Positions 51,536-59,683 of a stretch of 64,000 bases of DNA are shown here, in pieces (position 1 is the stretch's first letter; each line of letters begins with the position of its first letter). Under the pieces are notes generated by a model. It did not search any database. It was not told where the DNA came from and saw only the letters and a list, made by a program, of their open reading frames with translations. Source of the DNA: JAGZEG01 sp963930185. Lineage in GTDB: Bacteria; Actinomycetota; Coriobacteriia; Coriobacteriales; UMGS124. Location of the stretch: the NCBI GenBank assembly GCA_963930185.1, contig CAWVLT010000016.1, positions 1 to 64,000 on the forward strand. Reading direction: 5' to 3'. The position numbers and the translations under genes were made by a program.

Positions 51536-51847
51536 TGCGATTAGCTACCCACGTGCAACTCCAGCATTTTTCCCACCCAGACGACCGCTGTCACTCATGT
51601 GTTGTCGCCTTCCCATATAAAATCAGTATACCGTTTTCCTCGAGGTCACAGAGTCAATACCCGTACTTTTGAGAAGCACCCCCTGTTTCATGTACGAGAC
51701 AAAAGCACCGAAAACATGGCACCCGCGCAGTCAGCCCCTCCCTATCATCAACCCTAGTGCCTGCCATCAGCGCATCGCGGCCCAAGATACGCAGACGGCT
51801 GTCACACGCAGGGAGATTCGATCGAGATCGAGAGAAAGGAATCCGCA
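51536..51847. promoter_or_regulatory. Divergent promoter region of LuxR-type and flavoprotein genes
   Basis: Contains the minus-strand TATACT (51625-51630), a candidate -10 about 27 bases before ATG 51598, and the AAAGGAA site at 51836-51842 for the plus-strand flavoprotein. No strong inverted repeat was found. Confidence 0.45.
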
Positions 51848-53851
51848 ATGAGCACTATGTCTCGGAGGCAACTAGTTGGTGGGGCGGGGATCGGATTTAC
51901 CGCAATCGCTATAGGCGCCACCGCAGCCCCTGCTTTTGCGTCCGAAGCTGCTGGTGAGCAAAGCGCTTGGGATGCAGAGTACGACGTCGTTGTTCTCGGC
52001 TTTGGAGCAGCAGGTGCAAACTCGTCCGTCGCCGCATATGAAGAGGGAGCCAAGGTTCTCCTGTGCGAGAAGGCGCCCGACGGGCAGGAACCCTGTAACT
52101 CAAAGGCTTCCGGACAACTCATCATGGCAACCGATGACGCCGAGGGGCTCTACACGTATTTCGAGGCGCTGTGCGGGAATTACGACAACTGGGACGAAGA
52201 GGCCATGCGCGCGTATTGCGAAGAGTGCCTACTCAACTTTGACTGGCTGACGAATACGCTGGGAGCAGATCCCAATCTGGTCTATCCAACAGAAAACCCC
52301 GCAGAGAACCCCGACTCAACCGAGTATGGGAACCCCGATTGGCAACCTTTCGATGACCTGTGGGGCATCGGCAGGCCAGGATACATGCATGTTTGGGACG
52401 AGTTCCCGGAGATTCCCGAGTCGTGCCACGCTATGTCCCTTATGACGAATGGCGAGGCCTTTAACTCTGAGTATTACAACCTATGCAAAAAGGCCATCGA
52501 GTCTCGCATCGATAATGACAGGCTCACTGTATGGAAGGCAGCGCCTGGCAAGCGCCTCATCACAGACGCCACCGGGGCCGTCGTCGGTGTCGTCATCGAA
52601 AAGGATGGGGAGGAGCTTCGCGTCAAGGCAAACGGTGGCGTCATTCTCGCCACCGGCGGCTTCGAGGCCAATCCCGACATGATCTCCTCGTACACCCAGC
52701 TCCCCTATGCCTACCTGCAAGCTGGAACCATGAACACCGGCAACGGCATCAAGATGGCGCAGGCAGTGGGCGCTGAACTGTGGCATATGAGCAATGTCTC
52801 CGGTTGGATGTGGGCCTACAAGAATCCCAACTTGACAACCTGCACAACACTCAGCCTTGGCTTCTCGCCTGCCGGCATCTACGTGGGCCCCAGTGGCAAG
52901 CGGTTCCAAAATGAAACGGCAGAGAACCGTCATGGTCGCATCGACATCGGCGGCAGCTGGATCTCGACGCCTTGCCCCCTGCCGGCCTACTACATCACCG
53001 ACTCCGCCCACATCGGCGAGCCGCTCATCCCAGGCTTTAGCGCCGATAACACGAGCGAGATCGAAGCTGGCATTGTCATCGTCGGCGAGACAATCGAGGA
53101 GCTGTCCGAAAACATCCGCACCATAGGCGAAGCCCCAAGCTTCAACATCAACGGGGAGCTCGACAGCGCCCTCGCGAAGTACAACGCCCACTGCCATGCC
53201 AATAACAATGAAGGCGAGGAAGACGACTGGGGCCGCATGTGCACCATACCAGTTGAAACCACTCCATTCTACGCAGTGAAGATCGGCCCGACCATGTATA
53301 ACACGCAGGGCGGACCTCGTCGTAACAAGTTTGGCCAGATCGTGTCAGTCGATGGCCTTCCCATCCAGGGGCTATTCTCGGCTGGCGAGCTTGGATCTGT
53401 GTTCCCGGACATGTACAACGGCGGCGGAAACCTTGGCGAGACCATGGTTTTCGGGCGTATTTCTGGCACCAATGCCGCCAAGCGTGCGCGCGGAGAATTC
53501 GAGGGAGCGTCCGAGCCCACTCTCACGAAGAATCAGCGTCTTGCTATAGAAAACGAGCAGGCAACTGCAGGAGATGCCATTGCGTTTGAATCCCTTGCGG
53601 ACGGCACATACGAAGGCAGGGGCAGTGGCTTTGGAGGGGCAATCGTCCTCTCGATCACCGTTGAGGCCGGAGCCGTAAGCTCATGCGAAATTGTGGAGTC
53701 CGCAGAGACGCCCGCCTATGGCGGTACGGCCCTTCCGGTCTACTGCGAGCAGCTTGTTGAAACGCAGGATCTTAACTCCATCGACGTGGCAAGCAGTGCC
53801 TCCAACACCCTGCGCGGGTTCAAAGAAGCCGTCAACGATGCTCTTGCATAG
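51848..53851 (+). CDS. Tat-exported FAD-dependent reductase with C-terminal FMN-binding-like domain
   Basis: Protein of 667 residues. Tat signal (MSRRQLVGGAGI), FAD motif YDVVVLGFGAAGAN near 48, a flavoprotein core with GPSGKRFQNETAENRHGRID and IGPTMYNTQGGPRRN, the flavin motif IQGLFSAGELGSVF, then a C-terminal FMN_bind-like domain (about 582-667: ADGTYEGRGSGFGGAIVLS). Such FAD-FMN fusions pass electrons from covalent FMN to FAD. Here the flavinylation motif SGAT is IDVASSASN, so the acceptor would be Ser with an altered neighbour. GC content is lower than in other flavoprotein genes of the window. AAAGGAA precedes ATG 51848. A terminator follows at 53910. Confidence 0.9.
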   Translation: MSTMSRRQLVGGAGIGFTAIAIGATAAPAFASEAAGEQSAWDAEYDVVVLGFGAAGANSSVAAYEEGAKVLLCEKAPDGQEPCNSKASGQLIMATDDAEGLYTYFEALCGNYDNWDEEAMRAYCEECLLNFDWLTNTLGADPNLVYPTENPAENPDSTEYGNPDWQPFDDLWGIGRPGYMHVWDEFPEIPESCHAMSLMTNGEAFNSEYYNLCKKAIESRIDNDRLTVWKAAPGKRLITDATGAVVGVVIEKDGEELRVKANGGVILATGGFEANPDMISSYTQLPYAYLQAGTMNTGNGIKMAQAVGAELWHMSNVSGWMWAYKNPNLTTCTTLSLGFSPAGIYVGPSGKRFQNETAENRHGRIDIGGSWISTPCPLPAYYITDSAHIGEPLIPGFSADNTSEIEAGIVIVGETIEELSENIRTIGEAPSFNINGELDSALAKYNAHCHANNNEGEEDDWGRMCTIPVETTPFYAVKIGPTMYNTQGGPRRNKFGQIVSVDGLPIQGLFSAGELGSVFPDMYNGGGNLGETMVFGRISGTNAAKRARGEFEGASEPTLTKNQRLAIENEQATAGDAIAFESLADGTYEGRGSGFGGAIVLSITVEAGAVSSCEIVESAETPAYGGTALPVYCEQLVETQDLNSIDVASSASNTLRGFKEAVNDALA

Positions 53852-53909
53852 GGCCTGACAAACAGCAGTTGCCAGCTGTTCGAACCACAGTAACCAGACG
53901 TTATCATGA

Positions 53910-53934
53910 GAGGGACCCAAAACACGGGTCCCTC
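53910..53934 (+). terminator. Terminator after the FAD/FMN reductase gene
   Basis: A 9-bp stem (GAGGGACCC at 53910-53918 with GGGTCCCTC at 53926-53934) and 7-base loop AAAACAC, followed by TTAACG, 59 bases after the stop. Confidence 0.8.
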
Positions 53935-54079
53935 TTAACGCCCTAGCTCGCGACCAAACAGACGCCCTTGCCCAAGATAAGTCAAACACAGGCAACCACT
54001 GCGCCCTGCATCAGGTCGTGTCGACCGCATTGCGCGAGAACTGAACGCGCTCGGACGAGTTGTCGTCACGATCGAAGAT

Positions 54080-55558
54080 CTACGACCTGACGTTATGCAC
54101 CAGGCCATTGTTGTCTGCCGTATGAATGTCCCGGCCTGTGCCGCGCCGCGTCGCTTCGTTTACCATGTCGATCAGATCCTGCTTCGAATGGCACCCTATC
54201 TTACGGTAGATCGTCTTCGAATGGCTACGTACCGTACTCTCGGTAACTCCCAGCATTTCAGCGATGCGCCTGACAGTATGACCCGCAGCGAGATACCTGA
54301 ACGCCTCGAGCTCTCGCTCCGTTAGGCCATGGTCGTTCGCAATCCGATCAATCGCAATCGCACGCATCTCGACCTCGGCATACCCTCCATTTACATTTCG
54401 TGTCGACGTTTTCCTGAGCACTCCCATCGCTTCGATCCAGGCAAGCGCAAGACTGCAGGCGATGAGTAGGATGGCGAGCAGAATCGAGATAAGATACGTA
54501 TTGTTTGCCGAAAGCCCCGCGATGGGATCGGTCATGCGCAGCACATTGATGGGAACTCGCGTGACAGTAAACGCGATCGGCAAAACGCAGCCCATGAAGA
54601 CCGCCTTATCAGGTGTAATCTGTTGAGCAGCCCCGAGCACTGCGATGAGAAAGAGAGTCCACAAGAGCCTTCTGCCAGCGGTCATTGCATCCGCCCCAAT
54701 GTCAACCAGCGCACGGCTGGTTGAAATGAGCATCAAAGTGCCCAGAAAAATGACCGCGCAACTCAGGAAGACAGAGATCGACATTGTGTGCGGATGCCTC
54801 CGGACTGCAAGCAAAGCAACGGGGACGGAAAGCGCCACGGAGAAGATATACCGAGTAGGATACACGGTGTCAGCGTTGCCTGCAGGAACAAAGAAGCCGA
54901 CGAGCACCCCTGAGACAAGCAGGGCCACCGTCATCAGGGGCAGAAGCGCCGCAGGCATCGCGATGGCAATATCTTGCCGTCCTTCATGGCCTGTTGTTGC
55001 ACGCATCCGCATGTCCATCTGCGCTGACGGCTGCAAGAGGAACCAGCTTACGCCAGAAACCAAAGGAAGCGGTGCCTTGAGAAGGACGGAGGCCGTGATG
55101 CCTTCCACGCCTGGCGGCGTCGCGACAAAGCTCAGGACATACCCTATAGCAATGTCAGCAAATAGCATGGCGCCATTCTCAGCCACGCGAGATCTGAGCG
55201 CGGCAACCCAGGCGACCGAAAGCACGCAGAAGGACAGGACGGCCAAAGGTAGCGAGATACAAACAAGCGGCCAGATAGGCACGGGCAGCGCAAAGAAGCA
55301 GAGCACCGCGGTTGTCACAGCGCACAGCACCAGTGTACCAACGCGATACGTTCGAGGTTTCGGAGTCACCGTCAGTCTCGGGAGGCAGAGCGCAAGTAAC
55401 CCGGAAACAACAATGGTCGCCATGTTAACTACGATCAGGATGGCGGAACTCGGAACGTACTCAGGGATGCAACCCAGGAAGAACGTTCCAAAGAAGTCGC
55501 CTCGAAGCAACGGGAGAAAGAATGCCATGCCAAGTATGGTCAAGACACGTTGCCGCAT
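54080..55558 (-). CDS. Membrane-anchored LuxR-family regulator
   Basis: Regulator of about 492 residues. Twelve helices (from RVLTILGMAFFLPLLRGDFF) are followed by a LuxR HTH (GLTERELEAFRYLAAGHTVR, STVRSHSKTIYRKIGCHSKQ). The start was set at ATG 55558 by alignment with the paralogue at 59684-61114, whose ribosome binding site fixes the same position (MRQRVLTILG against LRQRIVLIVG). A longer frame reaches 55633 without a site. These two are the closest pair among the regulators here (PLLRGDFFG against PFFRGDFLG). It is divergent from the M28-like/flavoprotein operon, which it probably controls. Confidence 0.85.
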   Translation of the reverse strand: MRQRVLTILGMAFFLPLLRGDFFGTFFLGCIPEYVPSSAILIVVNMATIVVSGLLALCLPRLTVTPKPRTYRVGTLVLCAVTTAVLCFFALPVPIWPLVCISLPLAVLSFCVLSVAWVAALRSRVAENGAMLFADIAIGYVLSFVATPPGVEGITASVLLKAPLPLVSGVSWFLLQPSAQMDMRMRATTGHEGRQDIAIAMPAALLPLMTVALLVSGVLVGFFVPAGNADTVYPTRYIFSVALSVPVALLAVRRHPHTMSISVFLSCAVIFLGTLMLISTSRALVDIGADAMTAGRRLLWTLFLIAVLGAAQQITPDKAVFMGCVLPIAFTVTRVPINVLRMTDPIAGLSANNTYLISILLAILLIACSLALAWIEAMGVLRKTSTRNVNGGYAEVEMRAIAIDRIANDHGLTERELEAFRYLAAGHTVRRIAEMLGVTESTVRSHSKTIYRKIGCHSKQDLIDMVNEATRRGTGRDIHTADNNGLVHNVRS

Positions 55559-55971
55559 GAACAAAAACCATCCCATCTGATCGTACGTATAAGCGGAGCG
55601 TCGTGCCGCGCCTGACGTGAAGTCCGCGCGCATAGCAAGTTGCAGAACGGGGGCAAGCGACGATAGTGTGACTCATTATGGGGCAGTCGCACAATTACCC
55701 GTTTTGCGACACCGCCTATAGGCGTGCGCAATTTGAATACTTGACAGATCGAGTCTGTCGAAAAACTGGTCAAAACATATCGGCTCTTAGCAGTCAAATT
55801 CAGATTTGACAGCCTTTACCTGCAATTTTAATTCTGCCCCATTTTGCGAACAAAGAGAGGACCGCTCTGTCTCATTCATGTGAAGACGCGAGGGCTGCCT
55901 CTGGCCATGATGGTGATTGTCGCGGCCGACCACAGGCGGTTGGCCATCCGATTACAAAGGAGGAACGCGAA
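55559..55971. promoter_or_regulatory. Divergent control region with two inverted repeats
   Basis: The gap between the LuxR-type gene and the M28-like gene is AT-rich at 55720-55860. It carries GACAGA-N5-TCTGTC (55743-55759) and GTCAAAT-N4-ATTTGAC (55793-55810), both plausible operators. AAAGGAGG at 55956-55963 is the M28-like gene's ribosome binding site. No gene was recognised. Confidence 0.55.
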
Positions 55972-57948
55972 ATGAGCATGGATCTTACTCGCAGGAACTT
56001 CGTCGGCGCCGGTGCCGCCGCCGTCGCAGGTCTGGGCGTTGCAGGGGCCGTGAACGTTGCGTCCGCTCGCGCCGAGGAGGCCGCTTCCGAGGACCTGCTC
56101 GTCAGGGGCTCCACGACCGCCGACGGCAAGATCGACCCGTCCCTGGTCATGCCCGAGGAGCTGGGCACCGAGTGGCACGAGTATAAGGCAACCTGCGATC
56201 CCCTGTACCCCGGCTACACCCACTACGATGAGTATCTCAACTTCATCAAGGACAAGCTGACCGAGTACGGCTGCATCGACATCCTCGAGCATCACTTTGA
56301 CTTCGACTCCTACCTCTGCGAGGACTGGCCCGAGGGTCACGAAGAGAAGCAGTGGATCAAGATCGACGGCGAGAACATCCCGGTCGCCACGCACGTGCAG
56401 CTCTGCGGCGCCGACATGGATCCCGAGGGCGTAACGGGCGAGCTGGTGCTGTGGGACATGGCCGACGGCGAGCCCGAGGACGGCGCCTTCGAGGGCAAGA
56501 TCGTCTGCATGAAGCCGCAGACCTGGCCTGAGAAGCCCTACACCGAGAGCTTCATGGGCACCTACGTCATCACCGACACCAACTATCGCTCCGAGCCCGA
56601 CATGGAGGTCGGCCTGCTCGAGATCTGCCCGCCCGAGTACAACGCCGGATGGATCGGCCGCTGGGACTTCGGCCAGTGGGGCGATATGAACGAGTACGCC
56701 ATGAAGGGCGGCGCCATCGGCTGCATCATCCTGTCACTGCTCCCTTGGACCCAGGCGTTCACGCTCATCGATCGTCAGAACGTCCGCAACCCCGCTCCCG
56801 TGCTCGTCGTTGACAACCAGACCGCCAAGATCGTGGAGGAGGCCGCGCTCGCCGGCAAGTCCGCCACCATGGGTATGGACGCCACGTTCAAGGTGGTCGA
56901 CAACTGGAACTTCCTGTACTTCCTCCCCGGCAAGAACTACGGCACCGACCAGGACGAGTACATCACCATCAACTCGCACTCCGACGCCATGAACCTCGTC
57001 CAGGACAACGGCGCCCTGGGCACGCTGGGCATCTTCCACTACTTCAGCCAGATCCCCCAGGAGAAGCGCAACAAGACGCTCGTGGCCTGCGTCGACACCC
57101 GTCACTTCATCGAGGGCTTTGAGACCGGCAACTTCGAGAACGACCCCTATCAGATCTTCCCCGAGGTCGTTGACAAGGTTAGCGTGACTGTGGGCGTGGA
57201 GCACATGGGTGCTATGGGCGGCAAGTGGGACGCCGAGACTGGCGACATGGTCCCCAACGGCCTGCCTGAGCTGAGCTTCATGAAGGCCGATGACAACGAC
57301 TGGTGCACCGACGTGCTGATCCAGGCCGCCGTTGACTCCGGCCTCGAGCGCGCCGACATCAAGATCGACGGCCGCCCCGGCAACTCCGGCAAGTACAAGG
57401 GCCTCGTCCGTGCCGTCCAGGCCTCCACGCACAAGCTCGGCAAGGCCGTCATCGGCCAGGCTGGCAGCTGGACCGGCGCCCACACCCAGGAGGCCACGGG
57501 CATCGATTACTGGGGTGCCAAGAAGTTCCACGACGAGGTGTACACCTGGACGCAGGTCGTGGCCAACATGATGGACGTCGACGCCATCGTCTACGACATC
57601 TGCTGGTCCAACGTAAACACCGCCATCCGCAACCTCGCCCCCGCCAAGGCAAACCTCGTGGATGACCGCACTGTCGAGGGCCTGATCAAGAACGTGAGCA
57701 ACATCTTCACTCACTGCGTGAAGGGCGAGTACGCCATCGCGGCCACCCGTCTGGAGAAGGAGCTCATCAAGAACGTCAAGGCCCTTGCCCCCGAGGGCTA
57801 CGACTTCGACGCCGAGTTCACCGGTTCTGACGGCACGGGTGACGGCAGCAGCATGTTCGTCGCGCTGACCATCCCCGAGGGCGAGGAGTGGCTCGCCGTC
57901 GTGAAGTTCGCTGAGACCGTCGTTGAGAAGCTGAACGCCAAGGCGTAA
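55972..57948 (+). CDS. Tat-exported M28-like peptidase/amidohydrolase with altered metal site
   Basis: Protein of 658 residues. Tat signal (LTRRNFVGAGAA), a PA-like insert (GKIVCMKPQTWPEKPYTESF through AMKGGAIGCIILSL), then a peptidase M28-like catalytic domain. Candidate metal ligands are His336 and Asp338 in INSHSDAMN and Asp345 in LVQDNGALG. Where M28 enzymes have Glu-Glu, this has Val-Asp-Thr (Asp375). GVEHMGAMG and GAHTQEATG supply later His candidates. It may therefore be a non-canonical hydrolase or a binding protein. AAGGAGG lies 8 bases before ATG 55972. A flavoprotein gene follows 165 bases downstream on the same strand, behind an attenuator-like hairpin, so the pair probably works on one substrate. 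Confidence 0.8.
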   Translation: MSMDLTRRNFVGAGAAAVAGLGVAGAVNVASARAEEAASEDLLVRGSTTADGKIDPSLVMPEELGTEWHEYKATCDPLYPGYTHYDEYLNFIKDKLTEYGCIDILEHHFDFDSYLCEDWPEGHEEKQWIKIDGENIPVATHVQLCGADMDPEGVTGELVLWDMADGEPEDGAFEGKIVCMKPQTWPEKPYTESFMGTYVITDTNYRSEPDMEVGLLEICPPEYNAGWIGRWDFGQWGDMNEYAMKGGAIGCIILSLLPWTQAFTLIDRQNVRNPAPVLVVDNQTAKIVEEAALAGKSATMGMDATFKVVDNWNFLYFLPGKNYGTDQDEYITINSHSDAMNLVQDNGALGTLGIFHYFSQIPQEKRNKTLVACVDTRHFIEGFETGNFENDPYQIFPEVVDKVSVTVGVEHMGAMGGKWDAETGDMVPNGLPELSFMKADDNDWCTDVLIQAAVDSGLERADIKIDGRPGNSGKYKGLVRAVQASTHKLGKAVIGQAGSWTGAHTQEATGIDYWGAKKFHDEVYTWTQVVANMMDVDAIVYDICWSNVNTAIRNLAPAKANLVDDRTVEGLIKNVSNIFTHCVKGEYAIAATRLEKELIKNVKALAPEGYDFDAEFTGSDGTGDGSSMFVALTIPEGEEWLAVVKFAETVVEKLNAKA

Positions 57949-57999
57949 GTCCGCATAGGGACACTCGAGCAGCAGCTTACTCCGTGACGCTTGCAATTT

Positions 58000-58033
58000 G
58001 GGCGGGGTCTGACCAAAAAGGCAGGCCCCGCCC
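58000..58033 (+). terminator. Attenuator-like hairpin inside the M28-like/flavoprotein operon
   Basis: GGGCGGGG (58000-58007) pairs with CCCCGCCC (58026-58033), extended imperfectly inward to an A5 loop. It has no T run. It lies 51 bases after the M28-like stop and 80 bases before the flavoprotein start, so it may reduce or uncouple downstream expression. Confidence 0.6.
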
Positions 58034-58113
58034 ACGAGAACGTCAAGCGTTACCTGCACTTCCTAGCACGTCAGATATACCGTACATCAGTCACACAGGA
58101 TAAGGAGCGTTCC

Positions 58114-59556
58114 ATGAGCATCTCCCTGAATCGCCGCCAGTTCGTCGGCACCGCCGCTGCGGCTGCTGCCGTGTCCGCCCTTGGCGTTGGGTCGGCAATG
58201 GCCGAGGAGGCCGCCGCCTCGTACGACGTGATTGTCCTCGGCGCGGGCGGTGCGGGCATGTGCGCCGCAATCGCCGCAAAGGAGGCTGGCGCCGAGAACG
58301 TCGTCATCTTCGAGTCCATGGCCATCTGCGGCGGCAACACCAGCTACTCTTCCTCGGGCATGAACGCCGCGTACACCAAGTACCAGGAGGCGGCCGGCAT
58401 CGAGGACTCCGTCGAGCTGTTTATCTCTGACACGATTACTGGTGGCCACAACAAGAACAACGTCGCGCTCGTCGAGCAGCTCTGCAACGGCTCGGCTGCC
58501 GGAATCGACTGGGTCGCCGCGCACGGCCTGGAGCTTTCCGACGTCACCTCCATGGCAGGCGCCTCTGTTGCCCGTTGCCACCGCCCGGCCGACAAGACCG
58601 CCATCGGCCAGAACCTCGTGCCCGCACTTGAGGCCGCTGTGGCCGAGGCCGGCATCGAGATCATCTACGAGACGGCCGCCAAAGAGCTCGTCGTGACCGA
58701 CGGCGCCGTCACCGGCGTCATCGTCGAGGATGCAGAGGGCACCCAGACGACCTACAGCGCCGGTGCCGTCATCCTGGCCACCGGTGGCTTTGGCGCCAAC
58801 TTTGACATGATCGGGATGTATCGCCCCGACCTCGCCGACTTCGTCACCACCAACGCCCCTGGCGTTCAGGGTGACGGCATGGTGATGGCCCAGGCTGCGG
58901 GCGCCAACCTGATCCAGATGGATCAGATCCAGATTCACCCCACCGTGTACACCGAGACCGGCGCCCTGATCGGCGAGGCCGTGCGTGGTGGCGGCGGTAT
59001 CCTCATCAACATGAACGGCGAGCGTTTCTTTGACGAGATGGACACCCGTGATGCGGTGAGTGCGGCCGAGCTCGAGCAGCCCGAGGGCAAGATCTGGTGC
59101 TTCTATGACCAGACCCTCTACGACGCTAACGCCGTGTGCGCGAGCTACGAGACGCGCGGCATGTCCATCAAGGGCGAGACGCTCGAGGAGCTGTGCGACC
59201 AGCTCGGCATCGATGCTGCCACACTGCAGGCAACGCTCGACGCGTACAACGAGGCCGTCGCCAACGGCGGCGAGGGCGATCCCTTCGGCCGCACCACCGG
59301 CTTCGTCGAGCCCCTGGCCACCGCGCCGTTCTATGCCATCCCCTGCTATCCTGGCATCCACCACTGCATGGGCGGCGTTTACGTCGACGGCGACTCGCAG
59401 GCGCTCACCATCAAGGGCGAGAAGGTTCCTGGCCTGTATGCCGCCGGCGAGGTGACGGGCGGCATCCATGGCGACAACCGCCTGGGCGGCAACGCAGTGT
59501 GCGACATTGTCGTCATGGGCATCAACGCCGGCCAGAAGGCGGCCGCTTCCCTGTAG
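58114..59556 (+). CDS. Tat-exported fumarate-reductase-type flavoprotein with intact catalytic residues
   Basis: Flavoprotein of 480 residues and the most canonical of the window. Tat signal (LNRRQFVGTAAA), FAD motif YDVIVLGAGGAGM near 31, and all key residues of soluble fumarate reductases by alignment: His275 in QIHPT, the general-acid Arg312 in FFDEMDTRDA, His416/417 in YPGIHHCMGGVY, and Arg456 in GGIHGDNRLGGNAV. It should reduce fumarate or a close unsaturated carboxylate, such as urocanate, at the outside of the membrane. No heme or FMN domain is present. AAGGAG precedes ATG 58114. It follows the M28-like gene and converges on another LuxR-type gene. Confidence 0.93.
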   Translation: MSISLNRRQFVGTAAAAAAVSALGVGSAMAEEAAASYDVIVLGAGGAGMCAAIAAKEAGAENVVIFESMAICGGNTSYSSSGMNAAYTKYQEAAGIEDSVELFISDTITGGHNKNNVALVEQLCNGSAAGIDWVAAHGLELSDVTSMAGASVARCHRPADKTAIGQNLVPALEAAVAEAGIEIIYETAAKELVVTDGAVTGVIVEDAEGTQTTYSAGAVILATGGFGANFDMIGMYRPDLADFVTTNAPGVQGDGMVMAQAAGANLIQMDQIQIHPTVYTETGALIGEAVRGGGGILINMNGERFFDEMDTRDAVSAAELEQPEGKIWCFYDQTLYDANAVCASYETRGMSIKGETLEELCDQLGIDAATLQATLDAYNEAVANGGEGDPFGRTTGFVEPLATAPFYAIPCYPGIHHCMGGVYVDGDSQALTIKGEKVPGLYAAGEVTGGIHGDNRLGGNAVCDIVVMGINAGQKAAASL

Positions 59557-59616
59557 TCTCGGCCATCGACAAGCTATTCTGTAAGCAAGGACCGCTAGCG
59601 GTCACTTTCTGAAACA

Positions 59617-59656
59617 CGAGGGGCGCAACGACAATTCAATGTCGATGCGCCCCTCG
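59617..59656. terminator. Bidirectional terminator between flavoprotein and LuxR-type genes
   Basis: Arms CGAGGGGCGC (59617-59626) and GCGCCCCTCG (59647-59656), with an inner CGAC/GTCG pairing. It lies between the two converging stops at 59556 and 59684. Confidence 0.75.
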
Positions 59657-59683
59657 GCTTGTCACCAACAAGTTGAATTCATC

